Below are positions 1-8,231 of a stretch of DNA of 54,092 bases, one piece after another. The stretch is from Alistipes sp. (GTDB lineage: Bacteria > Bacteroidota > Bacteroidia > Bacteroidales > Rikenellaceae). Each line of letters starts with the position of its first letter. Positions within the stretch are counted from its first letter, which is position 1. The stretch is from contig JAFQRH010000003.1 of the NCBI GenBank assembly GCA_017410165.1, forward strand, positions 1-54,092. Direction: 5' to 3'. Both the position numbers and the translations under genes were made by a program. The notes beneath the pieces were generated by a model. It was not told the DNA's origin. It saw only the letters and a program-made list of their open reading frames with translations, and did not search any database.

Positions 1-390
1 ATTCACGACAAAGCCCGCACGTTTATACAGCACCTCATATCGCTCGGGACGCGAAACAATTTCGTTGATGACGAAACGAGGCAAAAGCGGATTGGCAGCA
101 ATAAAATCAAAGTGAGCCGCAATACCCCCCTTGATACGCTCAACAATCGGCAACGACGGGTCGCCTAAAATTGTGAACATCGAGTGAGACATCGTAGCGA
201 ACTTTTCATCCACGATGCGCTCAAAAAGTTGCTCTTTGGTGCGGAAGTAGTAGTGTAGCATTGCGTGCGTTACGCCCGCTGCCTGCGCTATCGAGGTCGT
301 ACGTGCACCATCGTAACCCTTGGTTAAAAACTCCTGCTCCGCCGCCGCAAGTATCTGTTGCTCTTTGCTCTGCTTCTCTTGATTATCCAT
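1..390 (-). CDS. TetR/AcrR-family transcriptional regulator (C-terminus outside window)
   Basis: Reading the minus strand from the ATG at 390 gives 130 codons that run off the left edge without a stop. The N-terminal part is a TetR-type helix-turn-helix: after MDNQEKQSKEQQILAAAEQE come the motifs TKGYDGARTTSIAQAAGV and THAMLHYYFRTKEQLF, the classic recognition helix with its Y-[FY]-x-x-K-E-x-L signature. The rest would be the start of the ligand-binding domain, whose ligand cannot be told. Such proteins usually repress efflux or detoxification genes and often their own gene. The start is supported by a promoter at 434-464 and by a short leader of about 40 nt holding an inverted repeat. The regulated genes are presumably beyond the left edge, since the gene reads leftwards. 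Confidence 0.9.
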   Translation of the reverse strand, partial: MDNQEKQSKEQQILAAAEQEFLTKGYDGARTTSIAQAAGVTHAMLHYYFRTKEQLFERIVDEKFATMSHSMFTILGDPSLPIVERIKGGIAAHFDFIAANPLLPRFVINEIVSRPERYEVLYKRAGFVVN

Positions 391-416
391 ATATTTTACA
401 ATTCAACAATACTGTT

Positions 417-430
417 TAACAATTTTGTTA
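417..430. promoter_or_regulatory. Candidate operator (inverted repeat) at the TetR-gene start site
   Basis: TAACAA-TT-TTGTTA is a perfect 6-bp inverted repeat lying immediately downstream of the -7 box, about where transcription should begin. That is a typical place for an autorepressor site. Binding is inferred from position only. Confidence 0.35.
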
Positions 431-433
431 GGA

Positions 434-464
434 CAAAGGTATGTAAAATATTCTATTTCGCAAA
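434..464 (-). promoter_or_regulatory. Promoter of the TetR-family gene
   Basis: On the minus strand TTTG (461-464), 19 nt and TACCTTTG (434-441) match the Bacteroidetes housekeeping promoter (TTTG, 19-21 nt, TAnnTTTG). Transcription would start about 40 nt before the ATG at 390. Confidence 0.6.
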
Positions 465-565
465 CTATTTACCGAAAAAGCCCCCCCAAAAAAAAGCATT
501 ACCCCTATACAGCACAAAAAGATATTATCCCCTAAAACGCCAAAGCCACTACACCATAAAAACAT

Positions 566-593
566 CACCGGCTGACCGATTGGTCAGCCGGTG
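566..593 (-). terminator. Stem-loop downstream of the phosphoesterase gene
   Basis: A perfect 12-bp inverted repeat (caccggctgacc, loop gatt, ggtcagccggtg) lies 25 nt past the stop of the minus-strand gene at 619. On the minus strand it is followed by a short T run (tgttttta), which fits a Rho-independent terminator. The core GACC-GATT-GGTC also resembles operators of TetR-family repressors, and a TetR gene starts 176 nt away, so it could be an operator instead or as well. Confidence 0.6.
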
Positions 594-618
594 GCGTTAA
601 GGGTTATTGAGGCGAACT

Positions 619-3600
619 CTATCGCTCTATCGAATCGTAGATATCATCACCATTTTCGAGAATATCGGTCTGAACGTATGTTCGGCCATAAGGGTCGGTC
701 GCCTCGACGCGAATCGTAGCCGACGCATTGACTATCGTGTGTTTGTACATATGGAAACAGTTTACGAACGAAGCCGCACCCGACAATCCCTCTATACAAG
801 CACGATAACCGATAGCCCACCAGTCCTGATTCGAATCGGTCGGAACATTAACAGGTGAGTACCAGCTCAAGAATCCCGATGGCACGGCAATATTATTAGT
901 GCCACCCGGCTGATATACTTTCTCCGTTATATACTCCATATCGTAGGCCGTGTCGTTCTCATAAATCTTAATGGTCCAGCCGGCACCAGCGCAACCATTA
1001 AAGACGTTGGCGAGAATCACACCTTCGCCGTGTTGGAGTTGGTAGTAGTTACCATTCGAGGTGTTACCACACTTCAAGTTACCACGATAGAGACGAATCT
1101 GATTGTTGCGACAAGCCGCATCGTCAGCACCATTACTGCTCATATAGTAGTAGTTATCAACTGCTGTGCCGTTGATATCGAACACACCATAGCCATTCGG
1201 TGCACCGTCGCCATTGGTCTTCGACGACCACCAAGCACCGCAAACCGCAGCCAACGTATGCTCCTTGACATTAGTATAGCACTCGCGGTAGCGCATATAG
1301 TGGTTGTGACCCGACAAGATGCGGAGGTTAGGGTAACGACGCAAGAGGTTGATAACATTCGCGCCATTAGGATAACTCGAACCCGACCTATTCCAAACAG
1401 GGATATGCACGCAGAAGATGATGAGTTTATCGAGCGGAACAAACTGCAAGTCGTTCTTCAACCACTCGTACTGCTCGTCGGTAAAGCCCATCACGTAATT
1501 ACCCGCATCGCTGAAAGCACCTTCGGCATCCTTGAAATAGATGTTTCGCATATTGATAATATGCGCATCGCCACGATTCCACGAGTAGTTAATCGGGCCA
1601 AACACCTCCTCGAAGGCGCGCTGTGCCTTGATTTGTTGGCTCGAACCCGAATAGTTGTTGATACTTTCCTTATCGTCGGGACCGAAGTAGGTGTAGTCGT
1701 GGTTACCGATTGTCTGGAAGAGCGGAATCGAGATATTCTTCATCTCGTCGCGCATATCGTCCATCAGATGCACGGTATTAGGCGCATTCTGCGGATATCG
1801 ACCATTATACTCCGAGTATACGATATCGCCAAGCACCACGCCATAGCAAGGCATACCCTCGCCCTTACGGGTTGCGATATGGGTATTGACTGCCGGCACA
1901 GTCTCGTCGCGGAAATACTCAATTTCCGGATAAGAGGCGTTGTAATTTGCACCACTTCGCACCTGTGGGTCGGCCAACACAAAGAGCGAGAACTGCTCCT
2001 CTACGCCACCCGCCAACTTCGTCAGCGTAAAGTCGTAAACCGACTTCTCGGACGAGTACTTCGTGAAGAACGCCGGTTGGTTGTAGCCATTTCGAGCCAC
2101 CTCGCAATCGGCAGGTACCGAGTAGTAGATATAGTAGGTATCCTCGCACGTTTTGAGCGAGTAGCGACCCTTCGAGTCGGTGCGAGCCACCGAGAAGCCG
2201 TCGCTGACCACAACACCCGCAGCAGGGGTCGAGTCGGTGTAGGAAACCGTACCCGTCACAACGTTATCCAAGTCGTAAATCTCCTCGACCGTTACGCGCA
2301 CATCGTCGAGTTGGAAGCGGCACGATGTCGTTGGGCCAGCATTACCACCAAAGGCGATACAACCACCGTGAGGCAGGTCGTTGAGCGTCACCTCGTACTC
2401 ATCCCAATCGTATGACGCGCTACCCGAGAGCGTCACATTTTCCTGGTCGCAGAGTGCCGAGTAACTCATCGTGTAGTCGGCATTAAGTTCGGCAGCCGAG
2501 AGGGCCTTGACTGCTATATTCTTCTCGAGAGGAGCCGCCTTGAACTGCACCTTCACGCGAGCATACCTGCCATCCGGAATAGCCGTCAGAGCAGGTGTGC
2601 AGACAAAGGCGTTGTTGTTACTCGTACCAACTTTGAGATAACCCGAACGCATACAAACCGAGCCACCGTTTGCCCCTACCTTGCCACCAATCCAGCCCCA
2701 GCCGGTCATACCGAGACCATCAATTACGTTTGCATTAGGGAAGTTATTGAACAGGCCGTGCTCCTGACTACCGGGCACTACATAGTAGGCATCGTCACTA
2801 ACCGCGAGTTCGCCCTCGACAGGTTGAACCTCGGTCAGTTTCTTTGGCGACATATACGACGCGCCCGCAGCACCCACCGAAACATCGGCTGCGTAGATAA
2901 GTTTGGCGAAGTTGGTGTAGAAAATCAGGTCGCCCGCCTGGGCATTCTCGGTCACCACATCGGCAGCCGAAGCGACCGAAGCCACAGTTGCAACCTTCAA
3001 CGGACGGCTCTCAACAGAGTCGGTCACGTTCCAAACCTTTGCGTAGTAGGTTGTCGATGGCTCCAACGCAGGGAATACAAAGCGTGGCGCATAGGTACCA
3101 AATGTCGTACCCGCAATACCATCGACACTTACAACAAGGTCGGTGCAAGCCGCATCGCGGTAGAGTGCCACCTTATAGGTCTTGGTATAGTCCTCCGTAA
3201 AGACGTTATCCTTATTGACAGCAAGCGCACCGAGGTCGGTATTTGCCGCAGTAATCGACCACGCGATAGTCACGGTCGAATCGGTCGAGCGCACCTCGGC
3301 CATCACGATAGGGTTTTTGTCGAACGTGTACTCGCCATCAGCCAAATCCGCCGCCGTAACGCCCTCTTTAAGGGTGAATTTAGCGGTTGCCAACGGCAAG
3401 TTGTAGATCATACCCACCTCGAATCGCTTTGCCGGCTTTTTGCAGAATGTATAGACGCCCTCGCTGGTCACGATTTCGTACCACACTCTGCCCTCGACCT
3501 TCGTCCAATCGACCGGCGCAAGGATTGCCCAACCGTCGGTCGTCTTCTGCTCGACAGGGTTTTCGTAGTACAGGGTCAGCTCTTTGGACTGCGCCTCCAA

Positions 3601-4290
3601 AATCGAGACATTCTCCGTGTCGATAATCGTACGGCCGGCGATGCACGCATCCTCGGTCGTGATTTTTGCGCTGTAAATGGTCTGCGCCGATGGGAGCGTA
3701 ATCGAGAAACGCACCAACGAAGCCACCTGCTTGAATGTAAACGACTCGCCGCCATCGGCACTCGTGCCGACCATAATATTACGGTCGAGGTCGTTGCTCT
3801 GCTCGACGCCCGTAAAGGTCTGCACGCTCGGAATCACGATGCTCAACACACCACCGTCGGCACGCGTTGGCGTACCCCAATCCTCGCCCGCCTCCTTGTC
3901 CATATCGGGCAATTGCGGAGGTGTTGCAGGTGACTCGAAATCGGCTGCCATATAAGGCACAACGCAGTACAACGATGCGCCATCGGCAAATGTCGTACCC
4001 TCCGACTCGGCGTTAATCGCGAACGTACCCTCAATCGTACCCGCGCCCGAGGTCAAATCGTACTTGGCAATGCTCTGACAATCGGTAATTGCAACCTGAT
4101 CGTCCTCGTGCCAATACATCTGAATCGAACGACCTTGGTCGTCAGCCATCGTACGGCTCGACGGGTTGTCGATATGACCCGTAAAGCCCTCAATCTTTCG
4201 CCCGAAAATAATCTCGATGGTCTCGTCGGCAAGCGTACAAGCCGATGCGAGCAGGGCGATAACTACTGAAAATAATATACCTTTTTTCAT
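619..4290 (-). CDS. Surface lipoprotein: fimbrillin-like region fused to calcineurin-like metallophosphoesterase
   Basis: 1223 residues with a lipoprotein signal (lipobox LLASAC, Cys18). A fimbrillin-like region spans about 30-305, an FN3-like region 330-435, and a beta-sandwich, possibly carbohydrate-binding, 455-670. About 678-755 is a carboxypeptidase-regulatory-like fold typical of the N-domain of large phosphoesterases. The metallophosphoesterase domain (about 767-1000) shows the metal-ligand motifs LADPQV, VVLGDIVY, GNHDYT, CVHIPVW and SGHNHY, all in order. The last 220 residues match the usual C-terminal domain of that family. It probably acts at the cell surface on a phosphate ester; the substrate is unknown. 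It starts 17 nt after a 49-residue ORF and is the last gene of the run beginning at 7553. The fimbrillin-like front end, usual in adhesins, is an odd partner for an enzyme and may anchor it in a surface assembly. Confidence 0.85.
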   Translation of the reverse strand: MKKGILFSVVIALLASACTLADETIEIIFGRKIEGFTGHIDNPSSRTMADDQGRSIQMYWHEDDQVAITDCQSIAKYDLTSGAGTIEGTFAINAESEGTTFADGASLYCVVPYMAADFESPATPPQLPDMDKEAGEDWGTPTRADGGVLSIVIPSVQTFTGVEQSNDLDRNIMVGTSADGGESFTFKQVASLVRFSITLPSAQTIYSAKITTEDACIAGRTIIDTENVSILEAQSKELTLYYENPVEQKTTDGWAILAPVDWTKVEGRVWYEIVTSEGVYTFCKKPAKRFEVGMIYNLPLATAKFTLKEGVTAADLADGEYTFDKNPIVMAEVRSTDSTVTIAWSITAANTDLGALAVNKDNVFTEDYTKTYKVALYRDAACTDLVVSVDGIAGTTFGTYAPRFVFPALEPSTTYYAKVWNVTDSVESRPLKVATVASVASAADVVTENAQAGDLIFYTNFAKLIYAADVSVGAAGASYMSPKKLTEVQPVEGELAVSDDAYYVVPGSQEHGLFNNFPNANVIDGLGMTGWGWIGGKVGANGGSVCMRSGYLKVGTSNNNAFVCTPALTAIPDGRYARVKVQFKAAPLEKNIAVKALSAAELNADYTMSYSALCDQENVTLSGSASYDWDEYEVTLNDLPHGGCIAFGGNAGPTTSCRFQLDDVRVTVEEIYDLDNVVTGTVSYTDSTPAAGVVVSDGFSVARTDSKGRYSLKTCEDTYYIYYSVPADCEVARNGYNQPAFFTKYSSEKSVYDFTLTKLAGGVEEQFSLFVLADPQVRSGANYNASYPEIEYFRDETVPAVNTHIATRKGEGMPCYGVVLGDIVYSEYNGRYPQNAPNTVHLMDDMRDEMKNISIPLFQTIGNHDYTYFGPDDKESINNYSGSSQQIKAQRAFEEVFGPINYSWNRGDAHIINMRNIYFKDAEGAFSDAGNYVMGFTDEQYEWLKNDLQFVPLDKLIIFCVHIPVWNRSGSSYPNGANVINLLRRYPNLRILSGHNHYMRYRECYTNVKEHTLAAVCGAWWSSKTNGDGAPNGYGVFDINGTAVDNYYYMSSNGADDAACRNNQIRLYRGNLKCGNTSNGNYYQLQHGEGVILANVFNGCAGAGWTIKIYENDTAYDMEYITEKVYQPGGTNNIAVPSGFLSWYSPVNVPTDSNQDWWAIGYRACIEGLSGAASFVNCFHMYKHTIVNASATIRVEATDPYGRTYVQTDILENGDDIYDSIER

Positions 4291-4307
4291 CTCTCTCCTA
4301 TATTATT

Positions 4308-4457
4308 TTACCAGGCATCACCGCCATCACCATACTCGAAATCGTTATCCTTATTTCCATCGTCACCGCCCGTCGTTGCAGAGTAACCCTGCTCGGCCGG
4401 CATCACGTAGAACTCGATTTCGGGCTTCGTGTATATTGTTTTATAATTATGTATCAT
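4308..4457 (-). CDS. Small acidic-tailed protein of the 49-50 residue family (copy 1)
   Basis: 49 residues from the ATG at 4457, starting MIHNYKTIYTKPEIEFY. A GTG in frame at 4490 would overlap the stop of the upstream gene and give 60 residues; the ATG start is preferred because it gives the same length as the two relatives at 7401 and 26084. The middle reads MPAEQGYSATT, and the tail is rich in Gly and Asp and ends GDGGDAW. There is no signal peptide, Cys or membrane segment. It shares with the other copies a Pro-x-[IM], then E-x-G-[FY]-S, then an acidic tail. It lies between two large surface-lipoprotein genes, 17 nt before the phosphoesterase. The function is unknown to me. Confidence 0.65.
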   Translation of the reverse strand: MIHNYKTIYTKPEIEFYVMPAEQGYSATTGGDDGNKDNDFEYGDGGDAW

Positions 4458-4489
4458 AACCTTTTTGAGTGTGTTATGAGTTTTTCGCA

Positions 4490-7369
4490 CTAATCGACGT
4501 AAACCAAATTGGTCTTCGTAATAGTAAACTTATTAGCATCTGATGAACAATCGAGATATGCTTTGCCCGAAGCTCCCTCATCAGAGGAGTGGTTAGTTAC
4601 AGTGCTTTCCGACACCGAGATACCCAAGAATTTCGACTTTTTGCTAATCTGGAAAGGTTTATCGGCTGCACCCAATGTCAAAGTTCTCGAAGCATTTACC
4701 GCTCCACCAATCAAACCAAATGCAGGCGCGCCGGCATTATTAACCATCGTAGGTTCAACCGATGTCGCATGACAAGTAATATTTTGTGATGAAGCAAACA
4801 ACGATGCGATTTTAACCGTAGCATCAGCATCAGGGTCATTATTTGTAATAGTACCCTTGTAAGAACAACCATCAATAACAGCACCACTCTTTGGCATATA
4901 ACCAGCGAAACCGCCAATAGCACTCGACGCTGCTACCTGATTAATTGTAATATCAAACTCTGCGTGACAATTCGATACATTATTACCCAAGTTACCGGCC
5001 ATACCACCATAGCGCACCTTCATTGTTGACGCATCAAGAACCACATCGCCATAGTTAGCAGAGTTTGATATGGTGCAAGTGTTGTTTGAGTTGGCTCCCG
5101 ACACACCACCTATATAGTTGTAATTAGTTTGAGCACTTGTAGCATTAAGGGTAAACTTACCATAATTGTTACAATTATCATAAGTCGTTCCCGTAGTATT
5201 GTTATATCCTCCAACGCAACCAATGTAGGCGTAGTTGATATTCGAGCCACTAATGGTAATAGGACCATAGTTAGTCATATTTTTGTAAGCAGCAACTTTA
5301 TTGCTCCATCCGACAACACCACCAGCATAAACATTTGAGCCACCGTTATGCGTAACCTTGATAGCACCCTTTTGGGTATCTTTCTCTCCGTTTACACAAC
5401 CATTCAATTCCGCATTGGTAAAAGCACTAATTCCTACAACTCCACCGACGTAAGAGTTATTTTCGCCTGTAATGGTTACATCAATATTTCCCTTATTGGT
5501 TGAGGTGGTAACGGCGTTGCTTGTGTAGCCAGTCACACCACCAGTATGGATGACATATCCCGCGTTGGAAACTGTTACATCTCCTTCATTTACGCACGAA
5601 GTGATCGTAGCAGTAGTTGAAGAGGTAATACCCGCGATACGCGAACCAACCTTTGGCGTATCAATTTTGATAGCACCCGTGTTTACGCAATCAGAAAGAT
5701 CCGATTCGGTTTCACCAATAATACCAGCCACACGTGCTGCCAAAGCATTGTTATAGCAGGTAATATTACCCTCGTTTCTACATTTTGAAATAACAACAGC
5801 ACCCTTTGGCACAATACCAGCAACTACAACCTGATCGTCACCCGTAGCAGAACTACCATTGCAGTATATAGCACCCTTATTGGTTGAATTATTAATCGCA
5901 CCCGTTGAAGTGCTACCGCACATACCGGCAACGTAGATTGCACCTGCACTCGAATTGTTTAACGTTACACTTGCATTGTTGACACAATTACTAACCGTAC
6001 CCGACAATTTGTAGCAGAATGCTGCAAACTCGTTAATTGCACTTGTAGTACTGCCCGTACCCGTTGCAGTCAGCGTACAATCCGCCTCGTTGGCATCGGT
6101 TGCAGGGTTGTCGGCAGTCTTACCGAGCGTAAGGTTCTTGACGGTCATCGTTGCAGGAATCTCGTGGAACAGAAGACCTGCACCCGCAGCGGTCACAGTG
6201 CTGTTGTAGCCCGTAATAGCGTTATCGTGACCATCGATAGTAGTAATAGAGAGGCAGTTGTAGGTATCCTCCTCGGCCGCAGGGTCACGCCAATAGAACA
6301 GCTCTCCTGCTACGCGACTCTCCTGCAAGGCAGCATCAAGATCGTCAAACGACTCGCCCGAAAGGTCGGCCTCGCCACGAATGTGAAGCGTTTTGCCATC
6401 GAGAATATCGAGCCATACGTCCTTTTCGAGCGTACGAACATAGCCCGCCAACTCGTTACCGTTGTAGATACCCTGCTCCTCGGTGCAATCAACCGTAAGC
6501 GTAGGCATTTCGATAAGCGCACCTGCCTTGACATCCTTACCCGAGGAGGTGTAGGCCGTAACGCAGTGCTGTTTGCCCTCGGCATTGATAATAGTCAATT
6601 CAAAGCCCTTCGAGTAGTTGGCAACAGGCAACGCAAAATAGAAATCGGTTGGCTCGCCCGAGAGAGTTACACCATCGCCACAATTGACAGCAACCAGAGG
6701 CGAGTCGAAGCAACCATTAGCCATAGCATTTGCACCGTTGAAACGCACCATACCGATTTTACCATCGGTTGCCGAAGTGGTAGGGAAACGGAAGTAGCCC
6801 GAGAGAGGCTCGTGACCAATCGTGCGCAACATAACGCGTTTAACGGTTGTCGAGCCCGTGAGCGACACCTTCATATAACCACACTTGTGCTCCAAACGGA
6901 CAATATCGCCCGCCTCCTCGGCCACACCCATCAGGATAGCCCAACCATTGGCAAGCTTTGCAGGATTATAGGTCTGCTCTGCATCGATAAAGAACCACTT
7001 TGCGCCCTTGCGCACAGCCGACGGATAGACCAAAGTCATTGGATAGGTGGTCGCAGCAGGCACGCCGATTACGGCTGTGTTCTTGCCGGCATACTCTGCC
7101 GATACAGCGCCCGAGGTTGTAGTCTTATTGACAACCAACTTGTCGCCCTCGCTCCAAAGCAGAGCAACCTTACCATTCTCCTCCTCGCCAACGCCAATAC
7201 GCGTATTGTCGTCGATGCCGACCGTGATATAGGTCATCGGCTCGTCGCCCTCGACCGGCGAGTCGGTCGTACCGTTGCCACCGATAGGGAGGTCGGTTGT
7301 TGTGTCTTCCGAACAAGAAACTGCGAGCAGGGCTACCGCCAAACTCAAAATCGTAAATAACTTTCTCAT
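4490..7369 (-). CDS. Large surface lipoprotein: fimbrillin-like N-terminus plus GLUG-type adhesin repeats
   Basis: 959 residues with a lipoprotein signal peptide (LLAVSC, Cys19). Residues about 45-295 look like a fimbrillin/Mfa-like beta-sandwich. From about 385 to 900 the chain is a series of degenerate 30-45 residue repeats of the form 'xGGVxGxx ... ISNCxNxGxV', as in GLUG/autotransporter-type beta-helix adhesins (for example IAGITSSTTATITSCVNEGDV, shortened as AGITSS...CVNEGDV). Such proteins are surface adhesins or fimbria-like subunits in Bacteroidales. It starts 31 nt after the 50-residue ORF at 7401 and is followed by the 49-residue ORF at 4308. AT-richer codon use in the repeat part (about 4500-6000) than in the N-terminal part suggests that the repeats evolve separately or were acquired. 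Confidence 0.8.
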   Translation of the reverse strand: MRKLFTILSLAVALLAVSCSEDTTTDLPIGGNGTTDSPVEGDEPMTYITVGIDDNTRIGVGEEENGKVALLWSEGDKLVVNKTTTSGAVSAEYAGKNTAVIGVPAATTYPMTLVYPSAVRKGAKWFFIDAEQTYNPAKLANGWAILMGVAEEAGDIVRLEHKCGYMKVSLTGSTTVKRVMLRTIGHEPLSGYFRFPTTSATDGKIGMVRFNGANAMANGCFDSPLVAVNCGDGVTLSGEPTDFYFALPVANYSKGFELTIINAEGKQHCVTAYTSSGKDVKAGALIEMPTLTVDCTEEQGIYNGNELAGYVRTLEKDVWLDILDGKTLHIRGEADLSGESFDDLDAALQESRVAGELFYWRDPAAEEDTYNCLSITTIDGHDNAITGYNSTVTAAGAGLLFHEIPATMTVKNLTLGKTADNPATDANEADCTLTATGTGSTTSAINEFAAFCYKLSGTVSNCVNNASVTLNNSSAGAIYVAGMCGSTSTGAINNSTNKGAIYCNGSSATGDDQVVVAGIVPKGAVVISKCRNEGNITCYNNALAARVAGIIGETESDLSDCVNTGAIKIDTPKVGSRIAGITSSTTATITSCVNEGDVTVSNAGYVIHTGGVTGYTSNAVTTSTNKGNIDVTITGENNSYVGGVVGISAFTNAELNGCVNGEKDTQKGAIKVTHNGGSNVYAGGVVGWSNKVAAYKNMTNYGPITISGSNINYAYIGCVGGYNNTTGTTYDNCNNYGKFTLNATSAQTNYNYIGGVSGANSNNTCTISNSANYGDVVLDASTMKVRYGGMAGNLGNNVSNCHAEFDITINQVAASSAIGGFAGYMPKSGAVIDGCSYKGTITNNDPDADATVKIASLFASSQNITCHATSVEPTMVNNAGAPAFGLIGGAVNASRTLTLGAADKPFQISKKSKFLGISVSESTVTNHSSDEGASGKAYLDCSSDANKFTITKTNLVYVD

Positions 7370-7400
7370 ATCTTTGTACTTTTTTAATTTGACTGATTGA

Positions 7401-7553
7401 TTAACGCTCTACCTCGTCCCACTCTGCGCCATCCTCGACATCGAGACCCGGCAGTGACACCGAAAAACCCTCTTCGGCAAAAACGCGCAAAACTTTCATT
7501 GTCGGCGCGCAGTATGCGACACCATTTGTTTCGATAAATTGTAAACTTTTCAT
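7401..7553 (-). CDS. Small acidic-tailed protein of the 49-50 residue family (copy 2)
   Basis: 50 residues from the ATG at 7553 (MKSLQFIETNGVAYCAPTMK). A longer in-frame reading to 8024 crosses non-coding DNA and is rejected. The core is FAEEGFSVSLPGL, then an acidic tail, DVEDGAEWDEVER. It shares the proline-containing strand and the E-x-G-F-S core with the ORFs at 4308 and 26084. It is the first gene of the minus-strand cluster and lies 31 nt upstream of the 959-residue lipoprotein gene. There is no signal peptide. The function is unknown. Confidence 0.65.
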   Translation of the reverse strand: MKSLQFIETNGVAYCAPTMKVLRVFAEEGFSVSLPGLDVEDGAEWDEVER

Positions 7554-7960
7554 AATATTTTGATTTTTATTTATTTTTACCACTCTGCACAGCGCGACTC
7601 CGACCATAGGCAAACCCTCTAAAACGGTTTTCGGGGAGAGGGCATAAATACCCCCCCCCCGAATAAATCGCAAGTCGCTAATCTCCAATATTTTACAGCC
7701 GACAAACATCACCGACCGGCAACACGCGCCCGCAAAAAATAGGCACATATGCGGCGCAAGATACGAAAAATTATTGATTCTCAATCGTTTTTCTGCACAT
7801 TTTTTTGCATTTTTTGGTCGGAAGTAGCGCGTTTTTGGGTCGGCGGTGGCGCGATTTTCGGTTGGCGGTGGCGTGTTGTACGGCGAGTAATTTTCGTTTT
7901 TCGATATGCATATTTTCGCTTTTCGGGTTGCACTTTTTCGCCAAAAGCCAAAGTCGCGCG
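7554..7960. other. Non-coding leader region with a 10-nt poly-C tract
   Basis: No credible gene is seen here. It holds a run of ten C (7651-7660; poly-G in the direction of the minus-strand cluster) about 100 nt upstream of the small ORF at 7553. Further up, about 7820-7875, are two degenerate GC-rich copies of a ~24-bp unit (ggtcggcggtggcgcg / ggttggcggtggcgtg). The promoter of the cluster is presumably here, but I found no clear TAnnTTTG box. Confidence 0.5.
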
Positions 7961-7961
7961 G

Positions 7962-8000
7962 ACAAAAAACAAATGCGTGGCCCTCTCCGACCACGCATTT
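7962..8000 (-). terminator. Rho-independent terminator of the DUF4837 transcript
   Basis: A perfect 10-bp inverted repeat (aaatgcgtgg at 7971-7980, ccacgcattt at 7991-8000) is followed on the minus strand by gttttttg. It closes the transcript of the minus-strand gene ending at 8232, so the tandem repeat at 8054-8229 would be in its 3' untranslated region. Confidence 0.7.
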
Positions 8001-8053
8001 TTCAACAAAATTCGTCGCGCGCAAAATTCGTCACGCGCATAAAAACCTCGCCC

Positions 8054-8229
8054 GCAAAACTCCTTCGCTCCTTCGCTCGCCCCTTCGCTCGCAGAAAACG
8101 CCTTCGCCCCTTCGCTCGCAGAAAACTCCTTCGCCCCCTTCGCTCGCAGAAAACGCCTTCGCCCCTTCGCTCGCAGAAAACGCCTTCGCCCCCTTCGTTC
8201 GCAGAAAACGCCTTCGCCCTCCTTCGCTC
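8054..8229. repeat. Tandem repeat, five units of 27-29 bp plus a degenerate lead-in
   Basis: Units start at 8091, 8118, 8146, 8173 and 8201, each gcagaaaac-[gt]-ccttcg followed by a C run and ttcg-[ct]-tc. They are near-identical and differ mainly in the length of the C run (4-5 C, or ccct-cc), hence the lengths 27, 28, 27, 28 and 29. Because the lengths are not multiples of three the repeat is not conserved coding sequence. A shorter degenerate stretch lies at 8054-8090. It starts 3 nt after the stop of the DUF4837 gene. Confidence 0.85.
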
Positions 8230-8231
8230 GC

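Noticed and set aside
566..593. att site or origin
   Set aside because: The palindrome stands at a gene end with a T run; no integrase, no duplicated flank and no replication gene is present.
1030..2415. 461-codon plus-strand ORF over the phosphoesterase gene
   Set aside because: Antisense shadow; the minus-strand reading carries a full set of catalytic motifs.
7554..8024. N-terminal extension of the 50-residue ORF to 207 codons
   Set aside because: The extension covers non-coding GC/AT-variable DNA, the poly-C tract and a terminator; the ATG at 7553 gives the length shared with the two relatives.
8091..8229. Possible CRISPR array
   Set aside because: Units are contiguous 27-29 bp tandem copies with no unique spacers, and no cas gene is present.
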